64,000 bases of DNA, from positions 775,501 through 839,500 of the forward strand of contig NZ_CANNCF010000002.1 of NCBI RefSeq assembly GCF_947503045.1. The letters are read 5' to 3'. The number at the start of each line of letters is the position of its first letter. The first letter of the stretch is position 1. This DNA is from an uncultured Tateyamaria sp. (lineage in GTDB: Bacteria; Pseudomonadota; Alphaproteobacteria; Rhodobacterales; Rhodobacteraceae). The position numbers and the translations under genes are program-made. Below the pieces are notes generated by a model, which did no database searches, was not told where the DNA came from, and was given only the letters and a program-made list of their open reading frames with translations. Positions 1 to 8,621 of the stretch are shown one piece after another.

Positions 1-243
1 GATGTCGACATCTCCAAACAGCAGCAATCGAGCGATTGGGGGGCCGACACACTGACCAAGGCGCAGATCGAATATGCAGCCTCGGATGTGTTGTACCTGC
101 ACCGGCTCCGCGAGGTTCTGAACGAACGGCTGGTGCGCGAGGGACGGATGGAGATGGCGCAGGCCTGCTTTGATTTCTTGCCGATGCGCGCCAATCTCGA
201 CCTTGCCGGGTGGCCCGAAACCGACATCTTTGCCCACGCATGA
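1..243 (+). CDS. rnd: Ribonuclease D, C-terminal end (partial)
   Basis: Open from the first base, in frame 1, to a TGA; 80 codons remain. RNase D is a DEDD-type 3'-5' exoribonuclease acting in tRNA 3' maturation. The visible part contains the last exonuclease motif, in which the segment around AQIEYAASDVLYLHRL carries the conserved Tyr and Asp of the DEDDy family, followed by a short tail. The tail is too short for an HRDC domain, as in the compact alphaproteobacterial form. The stop overlaps the kdsD start as ATGA, so the two are probably translationally coupled. The N-terminal two thirds lie outside the window. Confidence 0.85.
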   Translation, partial: DVDISKQQQSSDWGADTLTKAQIEYAASDVLYLHRLREVLNERLVREGRMEMAQACFDFLPMRANLDLAGWPETDIFAHA

Positions 244-1223
244 GCAGCAAAACCCCCTTTATAGACACTGCGCGCGAAGTGATCCGCATCGAGGCAGAGG
301 CGCTGAATAGCCTCGCCGACAGCCTTGATGAAAGTTTTCGCGCAGGCGTCGATCTGTTGCTCGCCTCCAAGGGGCGCGTGATCGTCACTGGTATCGGTAA
401 ATCCGGCCATATCGCCCGCAAGATCGCCGCGACCCTCGCCAGCACCGGCACGCCCGCGCAATTCGTGCACCCGGCCGAGGCGAGCCACGGCGATCTGGGC
501 ATGGTCACGCGCAACGACGTTGTGCTGGCCATCTCCAATTCTGGAGAAGCGCCGGAACTGGCGAACATGATCGCCTATTCCCGCCGTTTTGACATTCCGA
601 TGGTCGGGATTACCAAGGCGCCCGGCAGCACATTGGGCCGCGAATGCGACGTGGTGCTGCGCCTGCCCGATCTGGGCGAGGCATGTGGCACCGGAATTGT
701 GCCCACATCTTCGACCACGATGACCCTTGCCATGGGCGATGCGCTGGCGGTGGCCCTGATGCGGCACCGCGCCTTTACGCCGGAACATTTCCGCGACTTC
801 CATCCGGGCGGAAAACTGGGCGCGCTGCTGACGCGGGTGTCGGACCTGATGCACTCAGGCGACGCGATGCCAATCGTGGGCATCGATACCTCGATGCAGG
901 ACGCGCTGATCGAAATCAGCCAAAAGGGCTTTGGCGTTGTGGGGGTGACCCATCCGGACGGCACTTTGGCAGGCATCATCACCGACGGCGACCTGCGCCG
1001 CCACATGAGTGACCGGTTCCTGCACTTGACGGCCCGTGACGTGATGACCACATCACCCAGAACGATTGATCCGGATGTCCTGGCGCAGGAAGCGGTTGGA
1101 ATCATGAACGGACAGGATGGCGGGCGCTCGGTCACGTGCCTGTTCGTGACAGATGCGGACAAGACGAAACCGCCCCTTGGGTTGATCCACATTCACGACT
1201 GTCTGCGGGTCGGACTGGGCTAG
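240..1223 (+). CDS. kdsD: D-arabinose-5-phosphate isomerase (KdsD/KpsF)
   Basis: Converts ribulose 5-phosphate to arabinose 5-phosphate, the first step of Kdo synthesis for LPS and Kdo-linked capsules; cytoplasmic. The 327-aa protein has an N-terminal SIS sugar-isomerase domain (about 35-170) with the GKSGH phosphate-binding stretch near 53-57 and HPAEASHGDLGM after it, then two CBS motifs (about 200-320). Length is normal for the family. The ATG at 240 overlaps the rnd stop by four bases (ATGA); an in-frame start at 210 would lie inside rnd and is not preferred. It leads directly into lptC, fitting a Kdo/LPS export operon. kdsB lies about 11 kb away at 12142-12942; kdsA and kdsC are not in the window. 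Confidence 0.95.
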   Translation: MSSKTPFIDTAREVIRIEAEALNSLADSLDESFRAGVDLLLASKGRVIVTGIGKSGHIARKIAATLASTGTPAQFVHPAEASHGDLGMVTRNDVVLAISNSGEAPELANMIAYSRRFDIPMVGITKAPGSTLGRECDVVLRLPDLGEACGTGIVPTSSTTMTLAMGDALAVALMRHRAFTPEHFRDFHPGGKLGALLTRVSDLMHSGDAMPIVGIDTSMQDALIEISQKGFGVVGVTHPDGTLAGIITDGDLRRHMSDRFLHLTARDVMTTSPRTIDPDVLAQEAVGIMNGQDGGRSVTCLFVTDADKTKPPLGLIHIHDCLRVGLG

Positions 1224-1232
1224 GAAGATGGC

Positions 1233-1841
1233 ATGGATGGCTATTCAAAACTGGTCGCCTGGCTCAAGGTGCTGCTGCCGCTGACCGCCTTGCTGCTGCT
1301 GTCGACGCTGTTTCTGCTGTCCCGCAATGTCGATCCGATGGCCACTTTGCCCTTTGCAGACACTGAAATCGACGAACGGCTGCGCGGCCAACAGATCACC
1401 GCACCGTTCTTTTCAGGCACCACTGATGCGGGCGACCGGGTGTCGGTCTCGGCCCAGACAATGGCAACGCGCAGCGGCCTCAACAACGAAGCAACCGAGT
1501 TTTCCGCGCAGATCGACCTGCCCTCGGGAACACGGATCAATCTGGTGTCCGATCAGGGGCAGTTTGATCTGTCAGGCAACACGTCGATCCTTCAGGGAAA
1601 TGTGGTGATCACGACGTCCTCCGGGTTTTCACTGGCCAGCGAAGAATTGCTGGCAGAATTCGACACGCTGGTGCTTGATTCTCCGGGCGCGGTGCAGGGC
1701 ACGGGGCCGTTTGGGACGCTCGATGCCGGACGCATGCGTCTGGAACGGCGCGAGACCGAGTCAAACGCCCATTTGATTTTCACAAACCGGGTGAAGCTGA
1801 TATATACCCCCGAAAATAAGAGAAGAGTGATTAACCCGTGA
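1233..1841 (+). CDS. lptC: LPS export protein LptC
   Basis: Bitopic inner-membrane protein that receives LPS from the LptBFG transporter and passes it to LptA in the periplasm. The 202-aa product has a short cytoplasmic N-terminus, one hydrophobic segment (about 10-30, rich in Leu) and a periplasmic beta-jellyroll region, with the LVSDQGQFDLSGN and GNVVITTSSG repeats typical of the LptC/OstA fold. Assignment is by fold pattern plus position between kdsD and lptA. Its TGA overlaps the lptA GTG start by four bases, indicating coupling. Confidence 0.9.
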   Translation: MDGYSKLVAWLKVLLPLTALLLLSTLFLLSRNVDPMATLPFADTEIDERLRGQQITAPFFSGTTDAGDRVSVSAQTMATRSGLNNEATEFSAQIDLPSGTRINLVSDQGQFDLSGNTSILQGNVVITTSSGFSLASEELLAEFDTLVLDSPGAVQGTGPFGTLDAGRMRLERRETESNAHLIFTNRVKLIYTPENKRRVINP

Positions 1842-2326
1842 CATTCCTCCGCACCCTCGCCTGTATTGCAGTGTTGGGCCTTTCATCACCTGCCATCGCG
1901 CAAGGCACGCAAGTTGCATTTGGCGCCATCAAGCAGGACACATCTGCTCCGGTCGAAGTGACGGCTGATGAACTCAACGTCGATCAAGCGACCGGCGAGG
2001 CGATTTTCACCGGAAATGTCGTCATCGGTCAGGGCGACATGCGCCTGTCCGCCCCGCGGGTGGTGGTGATCTATCGCGAGGAAGCCGAAGGCATCGAACG
2101 GCTCGAGGCGACCGGGGGCGTGACGCTTGTATCCGGTCCGGATGCGGCAGAATCACAGCGCGCGGATTATGACATCGACAGCGGCGTCATCGTGATGTCG
2201 GGCGACGTGCTGATGGCCCAAGGGCGCAGCGCGCTCAGCGCGGACCGCATGACCGTCGATCTGGATGGGGGCACGGCCCGCATGCAGGGCCGGGTGAAAA
2301 CGATCCTCCAATCCGGCAACAACTGA
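1838..2326 (+). CDS. lptA: Periplasmic LPS-bridge protein LptA
   Basis: LptA forms the periplasmic beta-jellyroll bridge that carries LPS to LptDE in the outer membrane. The 162-aa protein starts with a GTG overlapping the lptC stop (GTGA). It has a Sec signal peptide of about 21 residues ending SSPAIAQ, then an OstA-like domain: [40 protein letters not shown] and a later RMQGRV strand. The expected length is 160-190 aa. Its stop overlaps the lptB ATG. Confidence 0.93.
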   Translation: MTFLRTLACIAVLGLSSPAIAQGTQVAFGAIKQDTSAPVEVTADELNVDQATGEAIFTGNVVIGQGDMRLSAPRVVVIYREEAEGIERLEATGGVTLVSGPDAAESQRADYDIDSGVIVMSGDVLMAQGRSALSADRMTVDLDGGTARMQGRVKTILQSGNN

Positions 2327-3084
2327 TGGCGAAACCGAATCTGAAACTGGCCAACGGCACATCGGGCCTCAAGATTTCGCATCTGCGCAAATCCTACCGC
2401 AAGAAACTGGTCATTCGCGACTTTTCGATGGAGCTGCAGCGGGGCGAGGTTGTCGCGCTGCTGGGGCCCAACGGATCTGGCAAAACCACCACGTTTTATT
2501 CCGTCGCGGGCCTTGTGACGCCCGAGGGTGGTACCGTGATGCTGGATGGCACGGATGTGACGGCCCTGCCGATGTATCGCCGCGCCCAGATGGGGATCGG
2601 CTATCTCCCTCAGGAAATGAGCATCTTTCGCGGGTTGAGCGTGCAGGACAACATCCTCGCTATCCTCGAAATCGTCGAACCGGACCGCCACAAACGGCGC
2701 GAGCGGCTGGAACAACTGCTGAGCGAGTTTTCCATCGAACACATGCGCCGCGCCCCCGCGCTGGCCCTGTCGGGCGGGGAACGGCGGCGGGTGGAAATTG
2801 CGCGATCGCTGGCGGCAAACCCCAAATATCTGCTGCTGGACGAACCTTTTGCCGGAGTTGACCCGATTTCGGTCGGCGATATCCGGAATCTGGTCGCAGA
2901 CCTCAAGAAACGTGGCATCGGTGTTCTGATTACGGACCACAACGTCCGCGAAACGCTCGAAATTGTGGACCGTGCCTATATTCTGCACGATGGGCAGGTG
3001 CTGATGTCGGGCACGCCGCAAGATGTAGTGCAAAACGAAAATGTACGGCGGGTCTACCTCGGCGAAAACTTTCGCATTCAATAG
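2326..3084 (+). CDS. lptB: LPS export ABC transporter ATPase LptB
   Basis: Cytoplasmic ATPase that powers LPS extraction by LptFG (not in this window). The 252-aa protein has Walker [11 protein letters not shown] near 49, Q-loop [11 protein letters not shown], signature [13 protein letters not shown] near 149, Walker [14 protein letters not shown] and the switch histidine in ITDHNVRET. The long, Asp-rich C-terminal part typical of LptB is present. Its ATG overlaps the lptA stop (ATGA). It ends the kdsD-lptCAB series; hpf follows after about 230 bases with its own leader. Confidence 0.96.
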   Translation: MAKPNLKLANGTSGLKISHLRKSYRKKLVIRDFSMELQRGEVVALLGPNGSGKTTTFYSVAGLVTPEGGTVMLDGTDVTALPMYRRAQMGIGYLPQEMSIFRGLSVQDNILAILEIVEPDRHKRRERLEQLLSEFSIEHMRRAPALALSGGERRRVEIARSLAANPKYLLLDEPFAGVDPISVGDIRNLVADLKKRGIGVLITDHNVRETLEIVDRAYILHDGQVLMSGTPQDVVQNENVRRVYLGENFRIQ

Positions 3085-3115
3085 GCGGCGACCTGCGGCG
3101 AATTTCCAGTTTTGA

Positions 3116-3145
3116 TTGACAGGACGGGTGTTTGTGGCGTGCAAT
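3116..3145 (+). promoter_or_regulatory. Candidate promoter for hpf
   Basis: The 232-base gap between lptB and hpf holds a perfect TTGACA at 3116-3121 and, 18 bases on, a weak -10-like TGCAAT at 3140-3145. This would leave a leader of about 165 bases before hpf. The -10 match is poor, so this is a guess from spacing and one good hexamer. Confidence 0.25.
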
Positions 3146-3316
3146 GGAGACATGGCTTTGACGCTGTTCATGACCCCTGAACCTCTTTCTGCACTGTTGC
3201 GGTGCATAGGGTGTCACATCAGCACGCAGCCTATTCCGCTTAACTGACCTGACCAGTCCGGTCGCACCCGCGACCCGCCCGTCCTGTCTGTGCGGAGCCC
3301 AAATGAAGGAGAGAAT

Positions 3317-3880
3317 ATGCAGTATCAAATCAGTGGCAAACAGATCGACATCGGCGAAGCCCTGCAAACTCATGTCCGCGACGATCTCGGCACGGTTGTC
3401 GAGAAATACGCAGAGCGGCCCACCAATGCGCAAGTGATCTTTTCCAAGTCCGCGCACGAGTTTGTCTGTGAAGCGACTGTGCATTTATCGACCGGGCTGA
3501 CGGCGCAGGCCAAGGCCCATGCCACTGAAATCTATGCTGCTTTCGATGCGTGCTCCGAAAAGATGGAAAAGCAGTTGCGGCGCTATAAACGCCGTCTCAA
3601 GGATCACCACAAGGAGCGCGCACAGCCTGTTGAACTCTCTGGCGCGTCCTCGTATATCCTCGCCTCTGACTCGGGGTCGGACGATGCTGAACCCGAAAGT
3701 CTGCAGCCGATCATCGTGGCCGAGATGGAGACCAACATCCCATCCCTGTCCGTGGGCGAGGCGGTGATGCAGATGGAATTGGCAGGCGCACCCGTGTTGG
3801 TGTTCCGAAACGAAGGTAAAAAAGGGCTGAACGTCGTGTACCGTCGGGATGACGGAAATATCGGCTGGATTGACCCTTAA
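3317..3880 (+). CDS. hpf: Long-form ribosome hibernation-promoting factor
   Basis: Binds the 30S subunit at the tRNA/mRNA sites and dimerises ribosomes into inactive 100S particles in stationary phase. The 187-aa product has the S30AE domain (about 1-105, from MQYQISGKQIDIGEALQTHV) and a C-terminal dimerisation domain (about 130-187, with VFRNEGKKGLNVVYRRDDGNIG) that marks the long form. The ATG at 3317 is chosen because AAGGAGAG lies 5-12 bases upstream; an in-frame start at 3290 has no such site. ptsN follows after 15 bases, a common alphaproteobacterial pair. Confidence 0.95.
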   Translation: MQYQISGKQIDIGEALQTHVRDDLGTVVEKYAERPTNAQVIFSKSAHEFVCEATVHLSTGLTAQAKAHATEIYAAFDACSEKMEKQLRRYKRRLKDHHKERAQPVELSGASSYILASDSGSDDAEPESLQPIIVAEMETNIPSLSVGEAVMQMELAGAPVLVFRNEGKKGLNVVYRRDDGNIGWIDP

Positions 3881-3895
3881 AGGATCGGTTTTGCA

Positions 3896-4384
3896 ATGGG
3901 CGCTGACAGTGCGAGCAAAATGGCATTTGGAAACCTGCTGAAACCCGAGGCGGTGAAGGTGGTGACCTCTGTCACCTCCAAGAAACGTCTTCTGCAGGAA
4001 ATCGGCGATCTGGTGCAGGTTGCGCATGACATCCATTCGGGCATCGTGACCGAGGCACTGATGGCGCGCGAGGCCCTCGGGCCCACCGGTGTCGGCCATG
4101 GCGTCGCATTGCCCCACGCCCGTCTTGACGGAATCAAAACGGTGATGGGTGTGTTCGTGTTGCTGGACAAACCCATCGACTTTGACGCAGTGGATCGTCA
4201 GCCCGTCGACATCGCATTTGCGCTGTTCGCACCCGAAGAAGCCGGAGTCGAGCACCTCAAGGCGCTGGCGCTTGTGTCCCGCACGCTGCGCGATGCAAGT
4301 GTCTGCTCCAAATTGCGCGCCAATCCGGATGCCTCGACCCTGTTTGCCATCCTCAACGAATCCAAACCCGCCAAGGCCGCCTGA
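3896..4384 (+). CDS. ptsN: PTS IIA-like nitrogen-regulatory protein PtsN
   Basis: EIIA-Ntr, terminal phospho-acceptor of the regulatory PTS (PtsP-NPr-PtsN), which adjusts K+ uptake, carbon/nitrogen balance and other functions by protein contact. The 162-aa protein carries the active-site His at about 74 within VGHGVALPHARLDG, matching the EIIA fructose-type motif. Length is typical. The start has AAGGA about 10 bases upstream; a second ATG at residue 9 is possible. It is the last plus-strand gene before the minus-strand glycan block, and a hairpin lies 6 bases after its stop. Confidence 0.93.
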   Translation: MGADSASKMAFGNLLKPEAVKVVTSVTSKKRLLQEIGDLVQVAHDIHSGIVTEALMAREALGPTGVGHGVALPHARLDGIKTVMGVFVLLDKPIDFDAVDRQPVDIAFALFAPEEAGVEHLKALALVSRTLRDASVCSKLRANPDASTLFAILNESKPAKAA

Positions 4385-4390
4385 GCCGCA

Positions 4391-4411
4391 CGTTTTCCGA
4401 TACGGAAAACG
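4391..4411. terminator. Inverted repeat between ptsN and the sulfotransferase gene
   Basis: A perfect 9-bp stem, CGTTTTCCG and its complement, with an ATA loop, lies between the convergent ends of ptsN and the sulfotransferase gene. No T-run follows on either strand, so it could be a weak bidirectional terminator or an mRNA 3'-end stabiliser. Confidence 0.45.
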
Positions 4412-4435
4412 GCAGGAAACCGACGCGGTTGCCGG

Positions 4436-5863
4436 TCAGGTGGGCGACCAGTCCTGAAATCCGAACATCAGATAGTCGCGCCCATAGGCCGCCCGTGCCA
4501 TGCGTTCGATTTCCGCGTCGTAGATATCAGCCAACGCAATCGGGCTTGATGCGATAGGGGCCGGCACCTCTGGTATGTCTTCCAATCCAACCGCTTGGGC
4601 GAGTTGCGCCAACTCACTGCCAAGGTCCTCGGACCGGATCAACCGGTCGGGCAAGGCGAATTCGGCAAATCCTTCGATGATTTTGGACTGGCTTGCCCAA
4701 TCCGGATCCACCCGGATCGCCGTCTGGCCTGCAAGGTTCGGCTTCAGAAATTCGAGAAACTGGGCAAAGACCGCGCGATGCTCGGCCTTGCCAAAGCCCG
4801 CATCCGCCGGATCATCCGGCAGGACCAGCTTGTAGCGTTTCCTCAGCGTCGTCCGAATACCACCATAAGACCCCTGCCCGGTGTTCAGGATGCGGTGGCA
4901 AAACACCTCATGCGCCCGGGCCAATGGATGGCGCAAAACGCTGAAACTGCGGTGTCCGGGATGGGCGCGCATCCAGGCACGCAGATCGTTTTGCGACAGT
5001 TTTGACTCCGGCTTGACCCCTTCGGCGCGATCCACCGCCTTGAACCACCCGGTCACCGGGTCATTGGCACCGCCGCGGATCGGCAAATAAACCAGCGGCA
5101 CACTGGTGCTTGCGATATAGGTCGGCACCGCCGCCCCCCGGCGCGGCTCGAAATTCGGTGTCCGCGTCAGGTTGAAATGATCGACCCCGGCCAGTGCCTT
5201 ACTCATCTGTCCGAAATTGGCGACCTTGTCCGACAGTGCACTCGGATTCTGCACCTTGAGGTTCTTGTCCAGCGCCTCAAGCCGGGACTCCGCACCAAGC
5301 CACGCGGCAAGCCCGTTCATCACATCCAGCGACTGCAAATCCTCATAGGCCACGTAAAACGCGGTCTGCCCGGACACCTGCAACCGGTTCAGCAACGTGA
5401 CCTGAAAGGCCTGCAACGCGGACAAATGCGCCGCGAATTCATCCGCATCAAATTGCGCCTTGGCGCCCTTGCGCGCCTTGGCATCGGTCAGTTTCCACTG
5501 GCCCGTGCTTTGCGCGATCTTCCAGGACACATAGCTTTCGACAGGATTGCGGGTCAGCACGATCTTGGCGCATTTGGGATCGTCCATGACCTTGTCGAAC
5601 ACCCGCGGATCGTGGTCGTGGAAATAGCGAAACCCGCTCAACTCCGGCGTCTGTTTGATGGCGCGCAGCAGCCGCTTGGGCTGTTCGTCACGGGCAGCCT
5701 GGGTCACATCCAGCAGCGCATCGCGGTTCGGATAGCCGATGAAATGGGGATTGAACGCCTCGCCATGGCAGGCCAGATCATCAAACGCGTTCAAATTCGC
5801 CTCAAGGAAATTCGATCCGGTGCGCATCTCGGCAAACACCACGAAATAGTCGAATTGAGCCAT
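4436..5863 (-). CDS. Sulfotransferase-like protein with two modules
   Basis: Likely cytoplasmic PAPS-dependent sulfotransferase acting on a glycan or lipid. The 475-aa protein begins with a Stf0-like module: a PAPS 5'-phosphosulfate loop EMRTGSNFLEANL near 12-24 and a 3'-phosphate site LTRNPVESYVSWK near 123. The C-terminal half (about 250-475) has a second sulfotransferase-like pattern, SFSVLRHPLARAHEVFCHRI, but its first PAPS loop is not recognisable. It sits six bases downstream of a Core-2-type glycosyltransferase gene on the same strand, suggesting sulfation of the same glycan. cysQ, which would clear the PAP by-product, lies about 7 kb away. The acceptor is unknown. Confidence 0.8.
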   Translation of the reverse strand: MAQFDYFVVFAEMRTGSNFLEANLNAFDDLACHGEAFNPHFIGYPNRDALLDVTQAARDEQPKRLLRAIKQTPELSGFRYFHDHDPRVFDKVMDDPKCAKIVLTRNPVESYVSWKIAQSTGQWKLTDAKARKGAKAQFDADEFAAHLSALQAFQVTLLNRLQVSGQTAFYVAYEDLQSLDVMNGLAAWLGAESRLEALDKNLKVQNPSALSDKVANFGQMSKALAGVDHFNLTRTPNFEPRRGAAVPTYIASTSVPLVYLPIRGGANDPVTGWFKAVDRAEGVKPESKLSQNDLRAWMRAHPGHRSFSVLRHPLARAHEVFCHRILNTGQGSYGGIRTTLRKRYKLVLPDDPADAGFGKAEHRAVFAQFLEFLKPNLAGQTAIRVDPDWASQSKIIEGFAEFALPDRLIRSEDLGSELAQLAQAVGLEDIPEVPAPIASSPIALADIYDAEIERMARAAYGRDYLMFGFQDWSPT

Positions 5864-5869
5864 GCCGGA

Positions 5870-7567
5870 TTACCGCACCAAATAGGGTTTTCTCGGACGA
5901 TCTTGCGCAGGTTTCGGGCCCAGCGCCACCGGAAAGTCACCCATCAGGTAAGGGTGCATGCCCTGGTTCTTGAGGTTTTGCAGGAACTGGCCAAAGCCTG
6001 TCAGATCGACCATCTGCGGCACTTCGGCAAGGCGGCGGGCCTGTGTCTGGCCGATTTCATCCAATATGCCCTGCAGCGGTTCCATCGGCGCTTCGATGAA
6101 TTCGGCCATGGTCCAGATGCGAATGCGCGCCTTGGCATAAGGCGCGCGCAGTACGTTGAGGTGATCGCTTTCCACTTTTTGCAGGCGCGCGGCCTCTTTT
6201 CGGATGTCGATAAAATTCATGTTCGAGCGGAACAAAGGCACCGCCCAGGCCCCCGAAATCACCGAAACTTGCGCGTTCGGGTCCTTGGCCATCCGCCAGG
6301 TCACATCCTGATTGTCCTTTGGGCCAAACTGAAAACACTGCCGCTCGCCGCGCGTGTTCCAGATGAGATTGGTCAGAAACGCATTGGCGTTGTAATCGCG
6401 CGCCGCCGCGCTGTCGCCCAGCGCACCGTTGAGCGTGGTCTGCCCTTCAGCATATTCGACCCGATCCGGGTGAAACAGATGCCCATGCACCCGCGCGCCC
6501 GTCGCCTTGGCGAGCCACGGTTCGAAATTCTCGAAAATCTCGGTAAAGCCCTGAAAGACCGAATAGGGCGCGGCCGTCACCCCGTTTTCCCAATCCTCGT
6601 TGGGGAACCGGCTTTGCATATAAAGACCCGGACGCCCGCGTGTCCGACGCTCAACCGCCTTGGCAAAGATGCGGTCGATCTTGCCTGGGTTGGGTTCGGT
6701 ACGCTTCATCGCGCCGGCAGGGTCAGTCAGGAACGCATCATACAGGCGGTTGGCATGAGGCCAGATCTTGCGTGCGACAAAGCAGTCCGAGCGGCGCAAA
6801 AGCTGCAAATGGTCATCATAAAAAATGTGCGGTTTACCCTGAAAGTCGAACTTGGACAGGGTCAGCGACCGGCTTTCGATATTTGTCGAAAACTGCCGCG
6901 CGAGGGTCTGGAAATAGCTCTCATCCGGGATCCAGACATGGCGGAAATAAGCGTCATATTCGCGCCGGTCCGCCCCTTGCAGGATCGCGGACAGGGTTTG
7001 CCGGGTCAGGCACCACCACTGGCTGCCCATATGCGGCACAAGGCCCTTGGGTACCTTCCGCTTGAGCTTGAGACGACGCTGCAACTCGACATATTTGTCG
7101 AAGAGAACCCGCTGCCGCTTCCACGAAAACGGAAAGCGCAGCGTGAACCGTTCCTGATCCAGTCCGCCGACCGTCCAGGGCACGTCCGCCGTAGTCGCAC
7201 TTTCGATAAAATCGGTGCGCGGGCGATCGGCAAGGTATTCATTCAATTCTTCGACCGGGCGCAGCGGCAGGCAGGACCCGGAGGCCAGGTAGACATGGCG
7301 CACATCGGCAAACTCGGCCAGCATCAGCTCGGACGCGGCCTGACTGGCCGCCACGATACCCCAGCTGCCCCACTCGCAGCGAAAGCGTTTGGAAAACAGC
7401 ACCGACGGCACATCCGACAGGGCCTGCACAAAGGCGTTGTAGGTCTTGCGCGGCACAAAGGCATCCACGTGGATCACCACCGGACAGCCACCCATCGCCC
7501 AGTGACGCGCCGCCTGTTCGGCCCGATCAAGCGCGGTGTGCACCAGCATGACGATCCCGACGCTCAT
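5870..7567 (-). CDS. Core-2/I-branching-type glycosyltransferase with long C-terminal domain
   Basis: The 565-aa protein has an N-terminal GT14-like domain (about 1-270): HVDAFVPRKTYNAFV, YLASGSCLPLRP (in place of the usual SGQDYPL loop), GSQWWCLTRQTLSAIL and PDESYFQTL, all typical of Core-2/I-branching beta-1,6-N-acetylglucosaminyltransferases. The remaining ~290 residues resemble the DUF5928-type tail I recall from Rhodobacterales homologues, but I cannot verify this here. No signal peptide or membrane segment is seen. The ATG overlaps the stop of the upstream glycosyltransferase gene (ATGA), so the two are coupled, and the sulfotransferase gene follows by six bases. Donor and acceptor are unknown. 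Confidence 0.8.
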   Translation of the reverse strand: MSVGIVMLVHTALDRAEQAARHWAMGGCPVVIHVDAFVPRKTYNAFVQALSDVPSVLFSKRFRCEWGSWGIVAASQAASELMLAEFADVRHVYLASGSCLPLRPVEELNEYLADRPRTDFIESATTADVPWTVGGLDQERFTLRFPFSWKRQRVLFDKYVELQRRLKLKRKVPKGLVPHMGSQWWCLTRQTLSAILQGADRREYDAYFRHVWIPDESYFQTLARQFSTNIESRSLTLSKFDFQGKPHIFYDDHLQLLRRSDCFVARKIWPHANRLYDAFLTDPAGAMKRTEPNPGKIDRIFAKAVERRTRGRPGLYMQSRFPNEDWENGVTAAPYSVFQGFTEIFENFEPWLAKATGARVHGHLFHPDRVEYAEGQTTLNGALGDSAAARDYNANAFLTNLIWNTRGERQCFQFGPKDNQDVTWRMAKDPNAQVSVISGAWAVPLFRSNMNFIDIRKEAARLQKVESDHLNVLRAPYAKARIRIWTMAEFIEAPMEPLQGILDEIGQTQARRLAEVPQMVDLTGFGQFLQNLKNQGMHPYLMGDFPVALGPKPAQDRPRKPYLVR

Positions 7568-8574
7568 GCCCAGTTCCCCTTGGACATGAGGCCCAGAATC
7601 TCGAGCTGACGCCAGTTGATGTACTTTTCAGACCACTTGCACCACAGATCCGGATTTTCATCCACCAGCCCGGCATAGGCCTTGTATTCCACGGACGCGG
7701 AATAGTGCTGCTTGCGGTCCAGCTCTTCACTTGCCTTGCCGTTGAACGTGTCGAGGAACTTGGCGTGCAGCAACACGCCAGACGCCTTTTCGCCTCCCCA
7801 TTCGTCATAGACCTGGTTCAGCCCGCGCGGCAAAAGCATGTGGGTCGAACTGACATAGGCATATCTGCGATCCCATTTGACCAGCGGCACCTTGTTGAGA
7901 GCAGGGGCCTTGGCCGGTCGCTCGGGAAAGAAGACGCGCGCACGCGGTCCTCCTTGTATCCACAGGTTTCCGAACTTCTTGTTGCGCGAAATTGTATAGT
8001 TGCCGCTGTCAAACCAGCTCGCGATTTCCAGCGGGTTTTGCCCGGGCGTATAGGGTTGCTCGTCCAGCCGCCCCTTTGGGTACATGTCCAGCAACATCGC
8101 GGAGAAGGACTTGATCGACGAGGCATCCAGCCAGTCCGTCAGCGCCCGCAGAGGCCGGGTGTCACAGAACGGATAGACCAGAAATTCATCGGGATCGACA
8201 ACGAGGTTCCAGTGCCCGTGCCCGTATTTCGTCTGCAGCCAGTTCAGCCAGTCCACACCGTACCGGGCCCGTTTGTAGCTGGCCGTTGTCGACCAAACGG
8301 ACACATCGGGCTGCGAGGCCAGATAATCCAGAGATCCATCCGTGCTGCCATTGTCCACGATCAGGAACTGATTGATCCCCATTTCGCGGTAATATTCGAG
8401 GAAAAACGGAAGGCGCACCGCCTCGTTGCGCAAGGTCGTAAAGGCCAGCAAATCGTCAGGTCTGATCTGATCCGTGCGGCTGACAACGCGTTTCAGTTCC
8501 CGTCGCTTGCGGAACGCACGAATGCGCCACCGCTTGCGCTGAAGCCTCAGCCGATATGACTGCCAAGCGCCCAA
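7564..8574 (-). CDS. Family 2-type glycosyltransferase
   Basis: A 336-aa GT-A glycosyltransferase. After a basic N-terminus come LLAFTTLRNEAVRLPFFLEYYR, the nucleotide-binding stretch FLIVDNGSTDGS and the metal-binding DxD in LVVDPDEFLVYP. This pattern matches the Glyco_tranf_2_4 group. The start is a TTG at 8574 preceded by GAGGA about 9 bases upstream; it fits the basic N-terminus WQSYRLRLQRKRWR. It is coupled by a four-base overlap to the Core-2-type gene downstream. It probably acts on a surface polysaccharide; substrate unknown. Confidence 0.8.
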   Translation of the reverse strand: MGAWQSYRLRLQRKRWRIRAFRKRRELKRVVSRTDQIRPDDLLAFTTLRNEAVRLPFFLEYYREMGINQFLIVDNGSTDGSLDYLASQPDVSVWSTTASYKRARYGVDWLNWLQTKYGHGHWNLVVDPDEFLVYPFCDTRPLRALTDWLDASSIKSFSAMLLDMYPKGRLDEQPYTPGQNPLEIASWFDSGNYTISRNKKFGNLWIQGGPRARVFFPERPAKAPALNKVPLVKWDRRYAYVSSTHMLLPRGLNQVYDEWGGEKASGVLLHAKFLDTFNGKASEELDRKQHYSASVEYKAYAGLVDENPDLWCKWSEKYINWRQLEILGLMSKGNWA

Positions 8575-8621
8575 TCAGAACCGTCCTCTACCCGCCGCTT
8601 TTTGCGACCCTGACGCACCTA

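Noticed and set aside
5177-7609. An 810-codon plus-strand frame across the sulfotransferase and Core-2-type genes
   Set aside because: Composition is Arg/His/Gln-rich nonsense typical of antisense frames; the minus-strand genes have clear family motifs.
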